Below are positions 16,931 through 25,953 of a DNA stretch of 41,265 nt, in pieces (the first letter of the stretch is position 1; each line of letters starts with the position of its first letter). Below the pieces are notes generated by a model. The model ran no database searches and was not told the DNA's origin. It saw nothing but the letters and a program-made list of their open reading frames with translations. Source of the stretch: an uncultured Prevotellaceae bacterium (GTDB taxonomy: Bacteria > Bacteroidota > Bacteroidia > Bacteroidales > Bacteroidaceae). The stretch is taken from NCBI GenBank assembly GCA_900315745.1, contig ONAG01000027.1:1401-42665 (forward strand). Reading direction: 5' to 3'. A program made the position numbers and the translations under genes.

Positions 16931-17377
16931 TTAGCATTTCACCTTGAAGATTGCCTTCTTCAATTCCTTTTCCAGAGAGATGCACGGGGCATGTCCATCC
17001 TGTGGGAAGAACACTGCGAACATGCCTTTTTTGCATGTGACAAAACTCTGAGATGGCACTCCGGGGAATTTTGTCATGTCCTTCACTTCATCGTATGCCA
17101 CGTCTGGCAGTTCACTTGTTGGTATATAGCCATAAGTTTCATCCCCCGAAATGGGTATTTGAATGTCAGCCATCACCCTATGAGTCTCCACGACGGCTTC
17201 TTCAGGTGTCTTTCCCTTAGCCATCTGTATGTTCACGAACAATTCGTCTCCCTTGATGACATGCTTGCCAGGCTCCATTGCTTCAAGGTCATTCTCTTTG
17301 AGGAACTTCACCACGTCAGCAAACAAAGGGTTCAAGACAGCATACATCTCTAAATTCTGCAAAGTGTCTATAATCAT
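16931..17377 (-). CDS. YhcH/YjgK/YiaL family protein (DUF386)
   Basis: This 148-aa cytosolic cupin-like protein of the YhcH/YjgK/YiaL family is related to the EbgC beta-galactosidase subunit. Typical features are the EAVVETHRVMADIQIPI segment (about residues 59-75), whose His and Asp/Glu side chains are likely metal ligands, and the C-terminal FAVFFPQDGHAPCI (about 120-133) with another His. Members are thought to act as sugar anomerases or lyase-like accessory enzymes in sialic-acid or uronate pathways; the substrate here is not evident. It sits 29 bp after the MORN protein gene and 31 bp before glgB, so the three are probably one operon. Confidence 0.9.
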   Translation of the reverse strand: MIIDTLQNLEMYAVLNPLFADVVKFLKENDLEAMEPGKHVIKGDELFVNIQMAKGKTPEEAVVETHRVMADIQIPISGDETYGYIPTSELPDVAYDEVKDMTKFPGVPSQSFVTCKKGMFAVFFPQDGHAPCISLEKELKKAIFKVKC

Positions 17378-17406
17378 AATTGTCAGTTATTTGTAGTTGA
17401 TCATAT

Positions 17407-18522
17407 TCATTCTTCAAATCGTTGTCCGTCTCTGTAATATCCACGAGCTACAATTTGTCCATTTTTGTTTTTCTCCACGAAATTCCCGTCGCGCTCGCCA
17501 TTCTTGTACGAACCTTCAAACCGTTTTCCGTCGGGAGTTTCCTCAATGCACTTCCCATGCCTGATGCCACGATGGAAATTGCCCTTGAACCTGGTTCCGT
17601 CATGAAAATGGATGGTTACCACACCCTCGAACTTTCCGTCTCGGTACTCTCCTTCATACCTGTCACCATTTTTCTTGACGAGTCTTCCAGTGCCATTCTG
17701 TTTGTCCTTTATCCACTGTCCGGTATAAACATCCCCATTTTTCCAATAGTATGTTCCACTTCCCGACTTGTCTCCTTCAAGGAATCTTCCGGTATAAGAG
17801 TCTCCGTCGTGATATTTCACTGTTCCCATGCCAGTGCGCTCACCTTTGATATACTCTCCCTCATAGACATCGCCATTGTTGAAAGTATATACACCTTTTC
17901 CGTTGGGCAGGTCCTTTTGCCACAAGCCAACATATTTGTCACCTCCCTCATAGAAATTGGTGCCTTTTCCCGAGCGTTCGTTGTCAAGCCAATATCCTTT
18001 ATAATAAACTCCTTTTCCCCAGTTGAACACACCATACCCGTTTTTCATGTCGTTCTTCCATTGTCCCTCATAGTATTGTCCTGTGGAGAAAGTATATTTG
18101 CCGTTGCCCTCTCTTTTGTCGTGTGACCACTGTCCGTCATAGACGTCGCCATTATAGTAGTACATCACGCCTTTTCCTTCTTGATAATCCTTGTACCAAA
18201 GGCCTACGTACTTGTTGTTGTTCATGAAATAGAAGGTTCCACGTCCATGCTGTTGGTCCATGAGCCACTCTCCTTCATATCTCTCACCATCGGAAAAGGA
18301 ATATACACCATAGCCTTGCCTTTTCCCTTTCACATACTGGCCTGTATATACGTCGCCATTCTTATATTTAGCAACCCCTTTTCCATGAGGCTTGTTGCCC
18401 ACCATTTCGCCCGTGTATGTGGCACCATCCTTGGTGGTACAAGTGCCTTGCACTACTTTCTGGGCATCCACTACGATGGGTGTCATCATGAGTAGCAGGA
18501 GTATCAATTTCGCAATATTCAT
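17407..18522 (-). CDS. Exported MORN-repeat protein (14 repeats)
   Basis: The 371-aa protein starts at the ATG at 18522, which gives a clear signal peptide (MNIAKLILLLLMM, cleavage after VVDAQ). An upstream ATG at 18567 adds 15 residues that would spoil it and lies upstream of the likely transcription start. The mature protein is almost entirely 14 tandem 23-residue MORN units of the form (D)xYxGxWxxxxxxGxGxxxxxxG, for example DVYTGQWIKDKQNGTGRL. Units 12-14 are the most divergent. MORN repeats form a beta-meander and usually mediate protein or lipid contacts. With no other domain the protein is likely a periplasmic or surface scaffold. Function unknown. Confidence 0.85.
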   Translation of the reverse strand: MNIAKLILLLLMMTPIVVDAQKVVQGTCTTKDGATYTGEMVGNKPHGKGVAKYKNGDVYTGQYVKGKRQGYGVYSFSDGERYEGEWLMDQQHGRGTFYFMNNNKYVGLWYKDYQEGKGVMYYYNGDVYDGQWSHDKREGNGKYTFSTGQYYEGQWKNDMKNGYGVFNWGKGVYYKGYWLDNERSGKGTNFYEGGDKYVGLWQKDLPNGKGVYTFNNGDVYEGEYIKGERTGMGTVKYHDGDSYTGRFLEGDKSGSGTYYWKNGDVYTGQWIKDKQNGTGRLVKKNGDRYEGEYRDGKFEGVVTIHFHDGTRFKGNFHRGIRHGKCIEETPDGKRFEGSYKNGERDGNFVEKNKNGQIVARGYYRDGQRFEE

Positions 18523-18544
18523 TCTCTTCTTCGGATTTTCAGCC

Positions 18545-18568
18545 CAAAAGTAGTAAAAAATGAGCAAA
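18545..18568 (-). promoter_or_regulatory. Promoter candidate for the MORN-YhcH-glgB unit
   Basis: On the minus strand TACTTTTG (18545-18552) is an exact TAnnTTTG element 23 bp before the ATG at 18522. A TTTG (18565-18568) lies 12 bp upstream instead of the usual 19-20 bp; no canonical -33 is visible. Confidence 0.5.
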
Positions 18569-18733
18569 TCGGGAAGAAATTAGCATTTTTTATATGATTT
18601 GAATGGTCTTTTGGGTGATTTGCCAACATCATAGGCTTTCAAACACTCAGGTTATAAGAAATGAAACTTCCATCAAGTATTCAAAATAGTCATCATTTTT
18701 ATCCAAAACGCCATCTATTAGAATCATTATTAT

Positions 18734-18741
18734 TAAATTTG
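18734..18741 (+). promoter_or_regulatory. -7 element of the pectate-lyase-like gene
   Basis: TAAATTTG matches TAnnTTTG and lies 18 bp before the ATG at 18760, so the mRNA would start at about 18745-18749. This excludes the more upstream in-frame ATG at 18661. No -33 TTTG is visible at 19-21 bp. Confidence 0.5.
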
Positions 18742-18759
18742 CAGAAAATCAACAGCCAC

Positions 18760-21700
18760 ATGAAGAAATACACTTTGACATTGTTGTTGTGCTTGATGAA
18801 TGTAGCCGCTTTTGAGTTGCAAGCACAACCTCTTGCTTTCCCCGGTGCCGAGGGCTTCGGCAAACATGCCACGGGAGGGCGCAGCGGTAGCGTATATCAC
18901 GTGACAAACCTAAACGACACTGGCAACGGCTCGTTCCGAGATGCGGTGAGCAAGCCCAACCGCATCATCGTCTTTGATGTGTCAGGCGTCATCCGACTAC
19001 AGTCGCGTGTGGCAGTAAGCAGCAACCTCTACATAGCAGGACAGACAGCACCTGGCGAAGGCATCACACTATATGGCAACGGCTTGTCTTTCAGCAATGC
19101 CAACAACACCATCTGCCGTTACCTTAGAGTGCGCATGGGTATTGTAGGCAGTTCAGGCGAAGACGCATTGACCCTCGCCTCAGGTCACGACATGATATTC
19201 GACCACTGTTCTGTTTCTTGGGGACGCGATGAAACATTCTCCATAAGCGGTCAAGGACCTCAAAACATAACGATTCAGAACTGCATAATCGGCCAAGGCC
19301 TTCTAAGCCATTCTGCCGGTGGACTTATTCAGACTGATGGTGGTGTGACCATCTATCGAACCTTGTACATTCACAACGACACACGCAATCCTAAATTCAA
19401 AGGTCGTCACCAGTATGTTAACAATATCGTATATAACTGGAAGACAGCAGCATACATTATGGGAGGAGACTCTGAAGGCTCATCTCAGGCCAACGCTGTG
19501 GGAAACCTGTTTATCACAGGTCCCACAGGAAAGAGCAATGCCTTCAGCGGAGCCAACAGCAGATACAACATCTATGAGAGCGACAACATGATAGATGGCA
19601 ACCATGATGGCACTTTCTCACCTCGACGTATCGAACGCAGCGAATTTCAAGGCGGTCCCACATTTGCAACCACACCTTTCGATTACCCATCACTCCCCAC
19701 AACTGCTTCCACCAACCTTCTTGACGATTTGCTTCCCACAGTGGGCGCGTCCCTACCCTATCGTGACAACCTGGATTGGCTGTTGATTTCTGACGTTAAA
19801 TCGCTTGGCTTGAAAGGAGATATCATAAGCGACGAGCACACTCTCGACATCGATTCTCCCGACAGATGGAACATGTGGCCAGGGCAACGCATTTCAGACA
19901 ACGACGGAGACGGCATGCCTGACTGGTGGGAACAAGAAAACGGCACCGACGACTGCGCCAACGATGCCATGACAATACAAGAAGACGGATATACAAACAT
20001 AGAGCATTACATAAACAGCATAGACAAATCACAATCACAGTATTTCTTGAAGACACCGTTGTCGCTACATGTAGAAAAGCGTGAATCCGACGCATTGTTA
20101 TTGGAATGGCGCGATGTTACCGACAACGAGACCGTCTATTGCATTGAGCAACAGATAGATGGTCAATATGTGGAAATAGGCCGTACAGAAGCCAACCAAA
20201 ACATATACCGCGTGGATGGTCTTCACCCCATGACCAATTACACCTTTCGCGTAAGGGCTTACGATGGCAAAGACTATTCAGGCTACTCCAACTCCATAAA
20301 TGCCACCACAAGCTCACAACCAGCCGACGTGACACCTCCCAGCCAATACCAGGCAGATGTGGTGTGGAAAGGAACAGAGTCAAAAGAATGGGACACCCAA
20401 ACAGCAAACTGGTCTGACACCAATGGCAAATCCACCAATTACTCAGACGGCCAAAGCGTGCTATTCGATGAAACAGGAAACCAGCATGCCATCAGCATCA
20501 CAAATACTGTACGGCCCAAGAGCATCTTGGTAAAAGGCGACCTCGACTATCAGATAGACGGAGTAATAGGAGGCATAGGACAGTTGGGCAAGTCTGGAAG
20601 CGGAACGCTCAGACTCACAGGCAAAAACACTTATAGCGGCAGCACAGTGCTATGGGAAGGCACGCTCGAAATTGCCCAAATTGGCATCACAGGACAAGCC
20701 AGTCCTATCGGCTCATCCCCCATTTGGGTGTGGAATGGCGGCACCGTCAGATATACAGGTTCTTCTGCCACAACCAACAAGGAAGTGACACTGACAGGCA
20801 GCACGACAATCGACATTGTGAATGCCGGCACAAAACTAACACAAAACGGAACTATAACCGGAGAAGGTGACTTCGTGAAATCCGGCAACGGAACATTTGT
20901 CATTCCATTGGGAACTCTTGCCCACACAGGTGCCACAACAGTCAAAGGAGGCACATTATCCATCCAAGGTAAGGATGTTATAGGAAACAATCCGCAATTA
21001 CGAGGCACACTTCATCTCCAAGGAGGACGTCTTGAGATAACCGGTGGCGACAATGCAGCAGAAGGCATCATCAATTTCCCTGTTGTCGTGGAAGGAGAAA
21101 ACACAAGTTACCTACACATTGGGCAACGCAACTACATAAAAAACAAATTCAGCGGCACAGGCAACTTAATTCTTGAGGTGGAATACCTTCGTGAATTCTA
21201 TCAAGGCGACTGGCGTGAATTCTATGGCACTGTGACAGCCAAGCAAACGGGCTCACAAGGCAACCAATTCTATGTGGACAATGCCACATACGGAGGTCTT
21301 CCCAATGCCCACCTTGACCTTCAAGGCAATCTTGAGATGCGTAGTGGAACTAACGAAAAGACCTATTCCATCGGAGCACTATCAGGAACATCCTCCACGA
21401 CTCTCGCCTGCACATTCATAAAGAAAGACGGTGGCAAGGTGACATGGCGCATTGGTGGTTTGGGAACAGATGCCACTTTCAGCGGAAAAATCACCAATGG
21501 CATAGAACATTCAAGCCGCATTGGCGAGACGAACATTGTAAAAGAGGGTGAAGGTTATTGGCGCATTAGCGGAGCATGCAGACATCGGGGCACCACACGC
21601 ATAGAAGGTGGCACATTGATATTGAATGGCACTCACAGTAAGGACAAAGACCATACCGGCACATATTTCACCCCAGGACAATACACTGTATGCAATGGAG

Positions 21701-22260
21701 CAATACTTGCAGGGCGAGGCACTACAGAAGCACCAGTTGTTGTGCTGCAGGGTGGCAGCATTGCTCCAGGCGATTTTGCAATAGGAACACTGACATCGAA
21801 GAACAATGTCACATTTAATGCTGGCAGCCATCTTTACATGGAAATCAACCGTCAGTACAAGACTAACGACAAACTGGTATGCCAAGGCAAGCTCACCACC
21901 AATGGCACACTCCATATAGATGTTGTTGATGGGAAATTGCAAGCAGGTGATGTCTTCTCATTGCTTTCAGCCAGCAGTTATGCTGGAACATTCACATCCA
22001 TAGAACCAGAAATACCTGACGAAGGGTTGGCATGGGATACGTCCCAACTGTTTACAAAAGGACAGTTACGTGTGGTTTCTGACGAGTCGAGTATTTTTAC
22101 ACCCATAGGTTCATACAATGGCTGCATCATGGTATCCACATTGACCGGCATGGTGGTGGAACGCCTTTCGCAATGGCCTACAGATGGGAAATTCAACCTA
22201 CCAACAGGCATTTACATAGTAAATTACAACAATCAAAAGAAGAAAATTATCATACCATAA
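18760..22260 (+). CDS. Secreted pectate-lyase-like protein with autotransporter-type strand repeats
   Basis: The protein is about 1166 aa. After a signal peptide (ending FELQAQ) comes a PL1-like pectate lyase beta-helix: FPGAEGFGKHATGGRSG, FDHCSVSWGRDETFSI and RNPKFKGRHQYVNNIVYNW, which holds the Arg-containing motif of the active-site face. A DNDGDGMPDWWEQENGTDD segment (likely calcium-binding) follows, then a fibronectin type III domain (LLLEWRDVTDNETVYCIE to YTFRVRAYDGKDYSGYSN). Next are several autotransporter-associated beta-strand repeats (LRLTGKNTYSGSTVLWEGTL). The end (GKFNLPTGIYIVNYNNQ, KKKIIIP) resembles a T9SS sorting domain. No C-terminal barrel is present. The likely role is pectin degradation at or outside the cell surface. 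The start was chosen from the signal peptide and the -7 element at 18734. Confidence 0.85.
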   Translation: MKKYTLTLLLCLMNVAAFELQAQPLAFPGAEGFGKHATGGRSGSVYHVTNLNDTGNGSFRDAVSKPNRIIVFDVSGVIRLQSRVAVSSNLYIAGQTAPGEGITLYGNGLSFSNANNTICRYLRVRMGIVGSSGEDALTLASGHDMIFDHCSVSWGRDETFSISGQGPQNITIQNCIIGQGLLSHSAGGLIQTDGGVTIYRTLYIHNDTRNPKFKGRHQYVNNIVYNWKTAAYIMGGDSEGSSQANAVGNLFITGPTGKSNAFSGANSRYNIYESDNMIDGNHDGTFSPRRIERSEFQGGPTFATTPFDYPSLPTTASTNLLDDLLPTVGASLPYRDNLDWLLISDVKSLGLKGDIISDEHTLDIDSPDRWNMWPGQRISDNDGDGMPDWWEQENGTDDCANDAMTIQEDGYTNIEHYINSIDKSQSQYFLKTPLSLHVEKRESDALLLEWRDVTDNETVYCIEQQIDGQYVEIGRTEANQNIYRVDGLHPMTNYTFRVRAYDGKDYSGYSNSINATTSSQPADVTPPSQYQADVVWKGTESKEWDTQTANWSDTNGKSTNYSDGQSVLFDETGNQHAISITNTVRPKSILVKGDLDYQIDGVIGGIGQLGKSGSGTLRLTGKNTYSGSTVLWEGTLEIAQIGITGQASPIGSSPIWVWNGGTVRYTGSSATTNKEVTLTGSTTIDIVNAGTKLTQNGTITGEGDFVKSGNGTFVIPLGTLAHTGATTVKGGTLSIQGKDVIGNNPQLRGTLHLQGGRLEITGGDNAAEGIINFPVVVEGENTSYLHIGQRNYIKNKFSGTGNLILEVEYLREFYQGDWREFYGTVTAKQTGSQGNQFYVDNATYGGLPNAHLDLQGNLEMRSGTNEKTYSIGALSGTSSTTLACTFIKKDGGKVTWRIGGLGTDATFSGKITNGIEHSSRIGETNIVKEGEGYWRISGACRHRGTTRIEGGTLILNGTHSKDKDHTGTYFTPGQYTVCNGAILAGRGTTEAPVVVLQGGSIAPGDFAIGTLTSKNNVTFNAGSHLYMEINRQYKTNDKLVCQGKLTTNGTLHIDVVDGKLQAGDVFSLLSASSYAGTFTSIEPEIPDEGLAWDTSQLFTKGQLRVVSDESSIFTPIGSYNGCIMVSTLTGMVVERLSQWPTDGKFNLPTGIYIVNYNNQKKKIIIP

Positions 22261-22434
22261 CAAGAAACCAAGGTTTCTGTCAACATACCAAGCATGTAAA
22301 ACGTACGGCTTATTATTGCACCATTGACGGCAAAAAACTTCTCTTGCAGTCCCTACAGTCTTGCACAAAAAGCGAATATGACAGAAAAAAACTTCCACCT
22401 TGCAACAGAATAAATTGTAAGCAAAATATATGTT

Positions 22435-22458
22435 TTTGCAATCTTTTTATTACTTTTG
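22435..22458 (+). promoter_or_regulatory. Promoter candidate of the DUF1846 gene
   Basis: TACTTTTG (22451-22458) lies 21 bp before the ATG at 22480. A TTTG at 22435-22438 is 12 bp upstream; no canonical -33 at 19-21 bp. The -7 overlaps the alternative TTG start at 22456, which argues for the ATG at 22480. Confidence 0.5.
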
Positions 22459-22479
22459 CATCCAAATTATTCAAAGAAC

Positions 22480-23979
22480 ATGGTGAAAATAGGTTTTGAC
22501 AATGACAAATATGTAAGGATTCAGTCCGAGCACATTAGGGAGCGCATAGCCCAATTTGGTGGAAAACTGTATATGGAATTAGGGGGTAAGTTGTTTGACG
22601 ACCATCATGCGTCTCGCGTGCTCCCCGGTTTCAAACCCGACAGCAAGCTGTGCATGCTTCAGCAGTTGAGAGAAACCATTGAGATAATAATCGTTATCAG
22701 TGCAGAAGACATAGAAGCCAACAAGACCCGTGCCGACCTTGGCATCACATACGACGAGGACGTGCTCCGTCTTCGCAGTGCCTTTATGGATCGCAACTTC
22801 ATGGTTGGCTCTGTGGTCATAACCCACTACAAAGGTCAGCGTTCGGCAGACACTTTCCGTCTAAGGCTTCAGCGTATGGGCATCAAGACATACATCCACT
22901 ATCTCATAGACGGCTATCCACACAACGTAGCCCTCATAGCGTCCGACGAAGGCTTTGGCAAGAATGAATTTGTTGAGACCGAGCGACCATTGGTGATTGT
23001 CACCGCACCTGGTCCAGGCAGTGGCAAGATGGCAGTATGCCTCAGCCAACTGTATGGGGAAAACAAACGTGGAGTACATGCCGGCTATGCCAAATTCGAG
23101 ACGTTCCCTGTATGGAGTCTCCCACTGAAACATCCTGTCAACGTCGCTTACGAGGCAGCCACTGCCGACCTGAACGACGTGAACATGATAGACCCTTTCC
23201 ATCTTGACGCTTACGGCAAGGTGGCAGTGAACTATAACCGTGACATTGAGATATTCCCCGTTCTCAACACACTTTTTGAAGGCATATATGGAGAATCCCC
23301 ATATAAGTCCCCCACCGACATGGGTGTGAACATGGTTGGTTTCTGCATCAGCGACAACGACGTATGCTGCAAGGCATCCGAAGACGAGATCATACGCCGT
23401 TACTATACCGCCACCAACAAATTGGCAGACGGAGCATGCAACGACAGCGAAGTTCACAAGATCCAGATGCTGTTCAACCAGCTGAAGATCACCACAGCCA
23501 ACCGCCGCTGCACAGTTGCCGCCAACGAGCGGAAACAAAAAAGCGGACACACCTCAGCTGCCATTGAACTAACCGACGGCACCATCATCACCTCACAGTC
23601 CAGCCCCTTGCTTGGTTGTTGTGCAGCACTACTTCTCAACGTGACCAAGCACTTGGCAGGCATAGACCATGAAGTGAAGTTGATACCACAAAGCATGATA
23701 GAGCCTATCCAGAAGACCAAGATAGAATACTTGGGAGGGCGAAACCCACGACTACATACCGACGAGGTGCTCGTCACCCTCTCCGTTCTCTCTCCACACG
23801 ACAGCAACTGCCGCCGTGCTTTGGAAAGCCTTCCACAGCTGCGTGGCGCTCAAATACACTGCACTGTGATGTTGAGCGAGATAGACAGGAAAATCCTCAA
23901 GAAGTTAGGATGTGACTTGACATGCGACCCAGTGAGGAAGACAGGTCAATCCCATACATACACCCAGCAGTCGGATTGA
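22480..23979 (+). CDS. DUF1846 domain-containing protein
   Basis: This 499-aa cytosolic protein matches the full-length DUF1846 family. Recognisable segments are MVKIGFDNDKYVRIQSEHI at the start, FGGKLYMELGGKLFDDHHAS, VLPGFKPDSK, and a glycine-rich nucleotide-loop-like VTAPGPGSGKMAVCLSQLYG near residues 176-195. HAGYAKFETFPVWSLPLKHP and DMGVNMVGFCISDN follow. Structures exist for the family but the reaction is not established to my knowledge; the G-rich loop suggests nucleotide or phosphate binding. The 3' end overlaps the convergent gene by 34 bp. It is on the same strand as the lyase gene but has its own promoter, so co-regulation is not implied. Confidence 0.88.
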   Translation: MVKIGFDNDKYVRIQSEHIRERIAQFGGKLYMELGGKLFDDHHASRVLPGFKPDSKLCMLQQLRETIEIIIVISAEDIEANKTRADLGITYDEDVLRLRSAFMDRNFMVGSVVITHYKGQRSADTFRLRLQRMGIKTYIHYLIDGYPHNVALIASDEGFGKNEFVETERPLVIVTAPGPGSGKMAVCLSQLYGENKRGVHAGYAKFETFPVWSLPLKHPVNVAYEAATADLNDVNMIDPFHLDAYGKVAVNYNRDIEIFPVLNTLFEGIYGESPYKSPTDMGVNMVGFCISDNDVCCKASEDEIIRRYYTATNKLADGACNDSEVHKIQMLFNQLKITTANRRCTVAANERKQKSGHTSAAIELTDGTIITSQSSPLLGCCAALLLNVTKHLAGIDHEVKLIPQSMIEPIQKTKIEYLGGRNPRLHTDEVLVTLSVLSPHDSNCRRALESLPQLRGAQIHCTVMLSEIDRKILKKLGCDLTCDPVRKTGQSHTYTQQSD

Positions 23980-25127
23980 ATCTCCATCAACACCGGCCCT
24001 ATCTCACGCAGGACATAGTATTGCACGCTCTCACCTCCAAACAGTCGTACATACAATTCCAATCCTTCCTCAGTTTCCACGATGCAATGTATCTCTGGTG
24101 AATGAGGCATGAAGTCACCTTCATCATCAACAAACCATATCGACTGGAAAGAATCATAGTTGTTGGGGTCTATTTCTCCATGAAATTCCCATACAGAATT
24201 CACCATGCCCTTACCAACGCTTACCAGCGCTGCCAAGGCATCTGTATTCTTATGCTCAAACTGCACGACATAGAAAGAGCGCTCTCCCGACTCCAAAGTT
24301 GCCAACCAGCGGGAGTCCTTTATCTTTCTTCCTCCGTAATAATCGCTAATGATGCGACATACGTCAGGAGTGGCTTTCTTTACCATCTCCCCTCCCTTCC
24401 AGCGGCTGTATTGCAGTAATGAATGCTTGTTGAAAAAACTGCTCTTCACCACCCAAGGACACATTTCCTCATCTTCATAGCCCCTGAACATCTTGGGCAT
24501 CACCGATGGATTAGAGAGTTTGAAGATATATTCCATCCTGTCCTTGGTGGCAACGCCATCCTCATTGGTCTCATATACTTTATTCTGGTTTGCCAGTCTG
24601 ACGCTGTTCTTGTGGGGCTTGAAAATCATTTGGTTGTATGCATCGATATCAGGTATTTTCTCCCCTTCTTCAACAACCACCTCGAATACATTAGATTTTT
24701 TGACGGGATTGCGCACGGGAAGAGGGCGTTCCTTCTTTGTTATGTCAGTGTTCTTTGTGCGGTTGCGCCCCAAGTCGCTTATCCCATCCCAATAATAATC
24801 ACCTTGCAGAATGTCTTTGCCTATAATCTGAGCTTTTAGCTTTCCTCCATCAGGAGTGAACATTATGAGTTCGCTCTCCTCGGTATTGGCAATGACCAAC
24901 GCATATCCAAAAGGTGAAGCTTTCTGATATTGGAAGATGGTGAACTTCTGAGGCAGGCTCTTGGGATTTTTCCTGACTTGTTTGAAGTCAGCAAGTGCAT
25001 CACCACACCTATCTGCATACCAAGTCCTTGCCTTGGCTTCCTCTTCGTAATCTTGCTGAGCATGAATGTTGACCGTCATAGTCAACAACAAGACTAATGT
25101 AATGAAAAGTCGATTGATGTTATTCAT
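23946..25127 (-). CDS. Exported protein of unknown function
   Basis: This 393-aa protein has a signal peptide (MNNINRLFITLVLLLTMTVN, cleavage after IHAQ). The mature part has no domain I recognise. It is acidic/aromatic with beta-rich segments (FGYALVIANTEESELIMF, RSFYVVQFEHKNTDALAALV, LELYVRLFGGESVQYYVL) and ends WVYVWD. It contains a Lys/Glu-rich middle (ITKKERPLPVRNPVKKS). It could be a periplasmic or surface protein specific to this group. It has its own consensus promoter at 25209-25240 and is convergent with the DUF1846 gene, overlapping it by 34 bp at the 3' end. Confidence 0.75.
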   Translation of the reverse strand: MNNINRLFITLVLLLTMTVNIHAQQDYEEEAKARTWYADRCGDALADFKQVRKNPKSLPQKFTIFQYQKASPFGYALVIANTEESELIMFTPDGGKLKAQIIGKDILQGDYYWDGISDLGRNRTKNTDITKKERPLPVRNPVKKSNVFEVVVEEGEKIPDIDAYNQMIFKPHKNSVRLANQNKVYETNEDGVATKDRMEYIFKLSNPSVMPKMFRGYEDEEMCPWVVKSSFFNKHSLLQYSRWKGGEMVKKATPDVCRIISDYYGGRKIKDSRWLATLESGERSFYVVQFEHKNTDALAALVSVGKGMVNSVWEFHGEIDPNNYDSFQSIWFVDDEGDFMPHSPEIHCIVETEEGLELYVRLFGGESVQYYVLREIGPVLMEIQSDCWVYVWD

Positions 25128-25208
25128 AAAAATTTACAATATTAAGAAAAACAGTTGGTTTAATGTGCGGAAAAGAGCATTATGACGAAAATTTTTCGCA
25201 TCATTGTA

Positions 25209-25240
25209 CAAAGGTAAGACATATTGCCTTTTTTCCCAAA
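25209..25240 (-). promoter_or_regulatory. Consensus promoter of the 393-aa exported protein
   Basis: On the minus strand TTTG (25237-25240), 20 bp, TACCTTTG (25209-25216). The start site is expected near 25202, giving a leader of about 75 nt. Confidence 0.7.
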
Positions 25241-25310
25241 AAACTATTGAGGAAAAAAGACCAAGAACAATTATTTTTCTTCTCTACCATTAACATTCAG
25301 AAAAAATACT

Positions 25311-25318
25311 TAAATTTG
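25311..25318 (+). promoter_or_regulatory. -7 element of the FKBP lipoprotein gene
   Basis: TAAATTTG matches TAnnTTTG, 41 bp before the ATG at 25360. No clear -33 TTTG at 19-21 bp. Confidence 0.5.
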
Positions 25319-25359
25319 CACGTCTTCTTACATGTTTATAACAAAACAACCAACAAACC

Positions 25360-25872
25360 ATGAAAAAGTTCATTTATCTGATTGCATCAGCATGCTTGAT
25401 AGCATTTGCCTCATGCGGCAGCGACAACAAGAAAGCCGAAGAAACACCTGCTCCAGAGGAACAGAAAGACACTTTGGCAGTAGAGCGAGACACCTTCCCC
25501 GCTGACCGCTGGATGGAAGAAAACAAGTTGAAAGAAGGAGTTGTGGAAGCCAACGGCATCCAATACAAGGTGCTGGAAGAAGGCAAAGGCGACAAGCCCA
25601 ACAAGCGCAAGCGTGTGAAGATGAACTTTGACCTGAGACTTACCAATGGGAAAGTTGTGGAATCACATTGGGGCAAGGATGTCATGGAGCTTGCCGTTTC
25701 TAACGTTATCCCAGGCTTGCAGAATGCCCTAACGCAAATGCCAGAAGGTTCCACCTGGGAAATATATGTGCCTTGGCAATTGGGCTACGGAGAAGAGGGT
25801 TCAAAGAACATCCCTCCCCATTCAGCCCTAATATTCAAGGTTAAGCTGATAGAAGTGGTGAAACTTAAATAA
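25360..25872 (+). CDS. FKBP-type peptidyl-prolyl isomerase lipoprotein
   Basis: This 170-aa lipoprotein has the signal MKKFIYLIASACLIAFASC (lipobox AFASC), followed by an acidic, Pro-rich spacer. The FKBP domain occupies about residues 65-168: IQYKVLEEGKGDKP, VKMNFDLRLTNGKVVESHWG, NVIPGLQNALTQMPEGSTWE, YVPWQLGYGEEGSKNIPPHS and ALIFKVKLIEV. These are the strands lining the proline-binding pocket. It probably assists folding of exported proteins in the envelope. It is a single-gene unit with a -7 element upstream and a strong terminator downstream. Confidence 0.93.
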   Translation: MKKFIYLIASACLIAFASCGSDNKKAEETPAPEEQKDTLAVERDTFPADRWMEENKLKEGVVEANGIQYKVLEEGKGDKPNKRKRVKMNFDLRLTNGKVVESHWGKDVMELAVSNVIPGLQNALTQMPEGSTWEIYVPWQLGYGEEGSKNIPPHSALIFKVKLIEVVKLK

Positions 25873-25876
25873 CAAG

Positions 25877-25927
25877 AAAAAGCCATTTCACTCCTCTAAC
25901 ATTGGCGGTGAAATGGCTTTTTCCTTT
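25877..25927 (+). terminator. Terminator of the FKBP gene
   Basis: AAAAAGCCATTTCAC (25877-25891) pairs perfectly with GTGAAATGGCTTTTT (25908-25922), with a 16-nt loop, and is followed by more T residues. The A-rich left side means it could also act for the minus-strand remnant gene that ends nearby. Confidence 0.88.
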
Positions 25928-25953
25928 TTATGTATCATCTTTGCCTAAATACA

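Noticed and set aside
18661-18759. Upstream start adding 33 residues to the pectate-lyase-like protein
   Set aside because: It would precede the signal peptide, and the -7 element at 18734 lies inside the extension.
22263-22278. AGAAACC-AA-GGTTTCT inverted repeat after the pectate-lyase-like gene as a terminator
   Set aside because: The loop is only 2 nt and no T-tract follows, so it is not convincing.
25163-25363. Plus-strand 66-aa frame before the FKBP gene
   Set aside because: It overlaps the promoters of two flanking genes and has no start signal or similarity.
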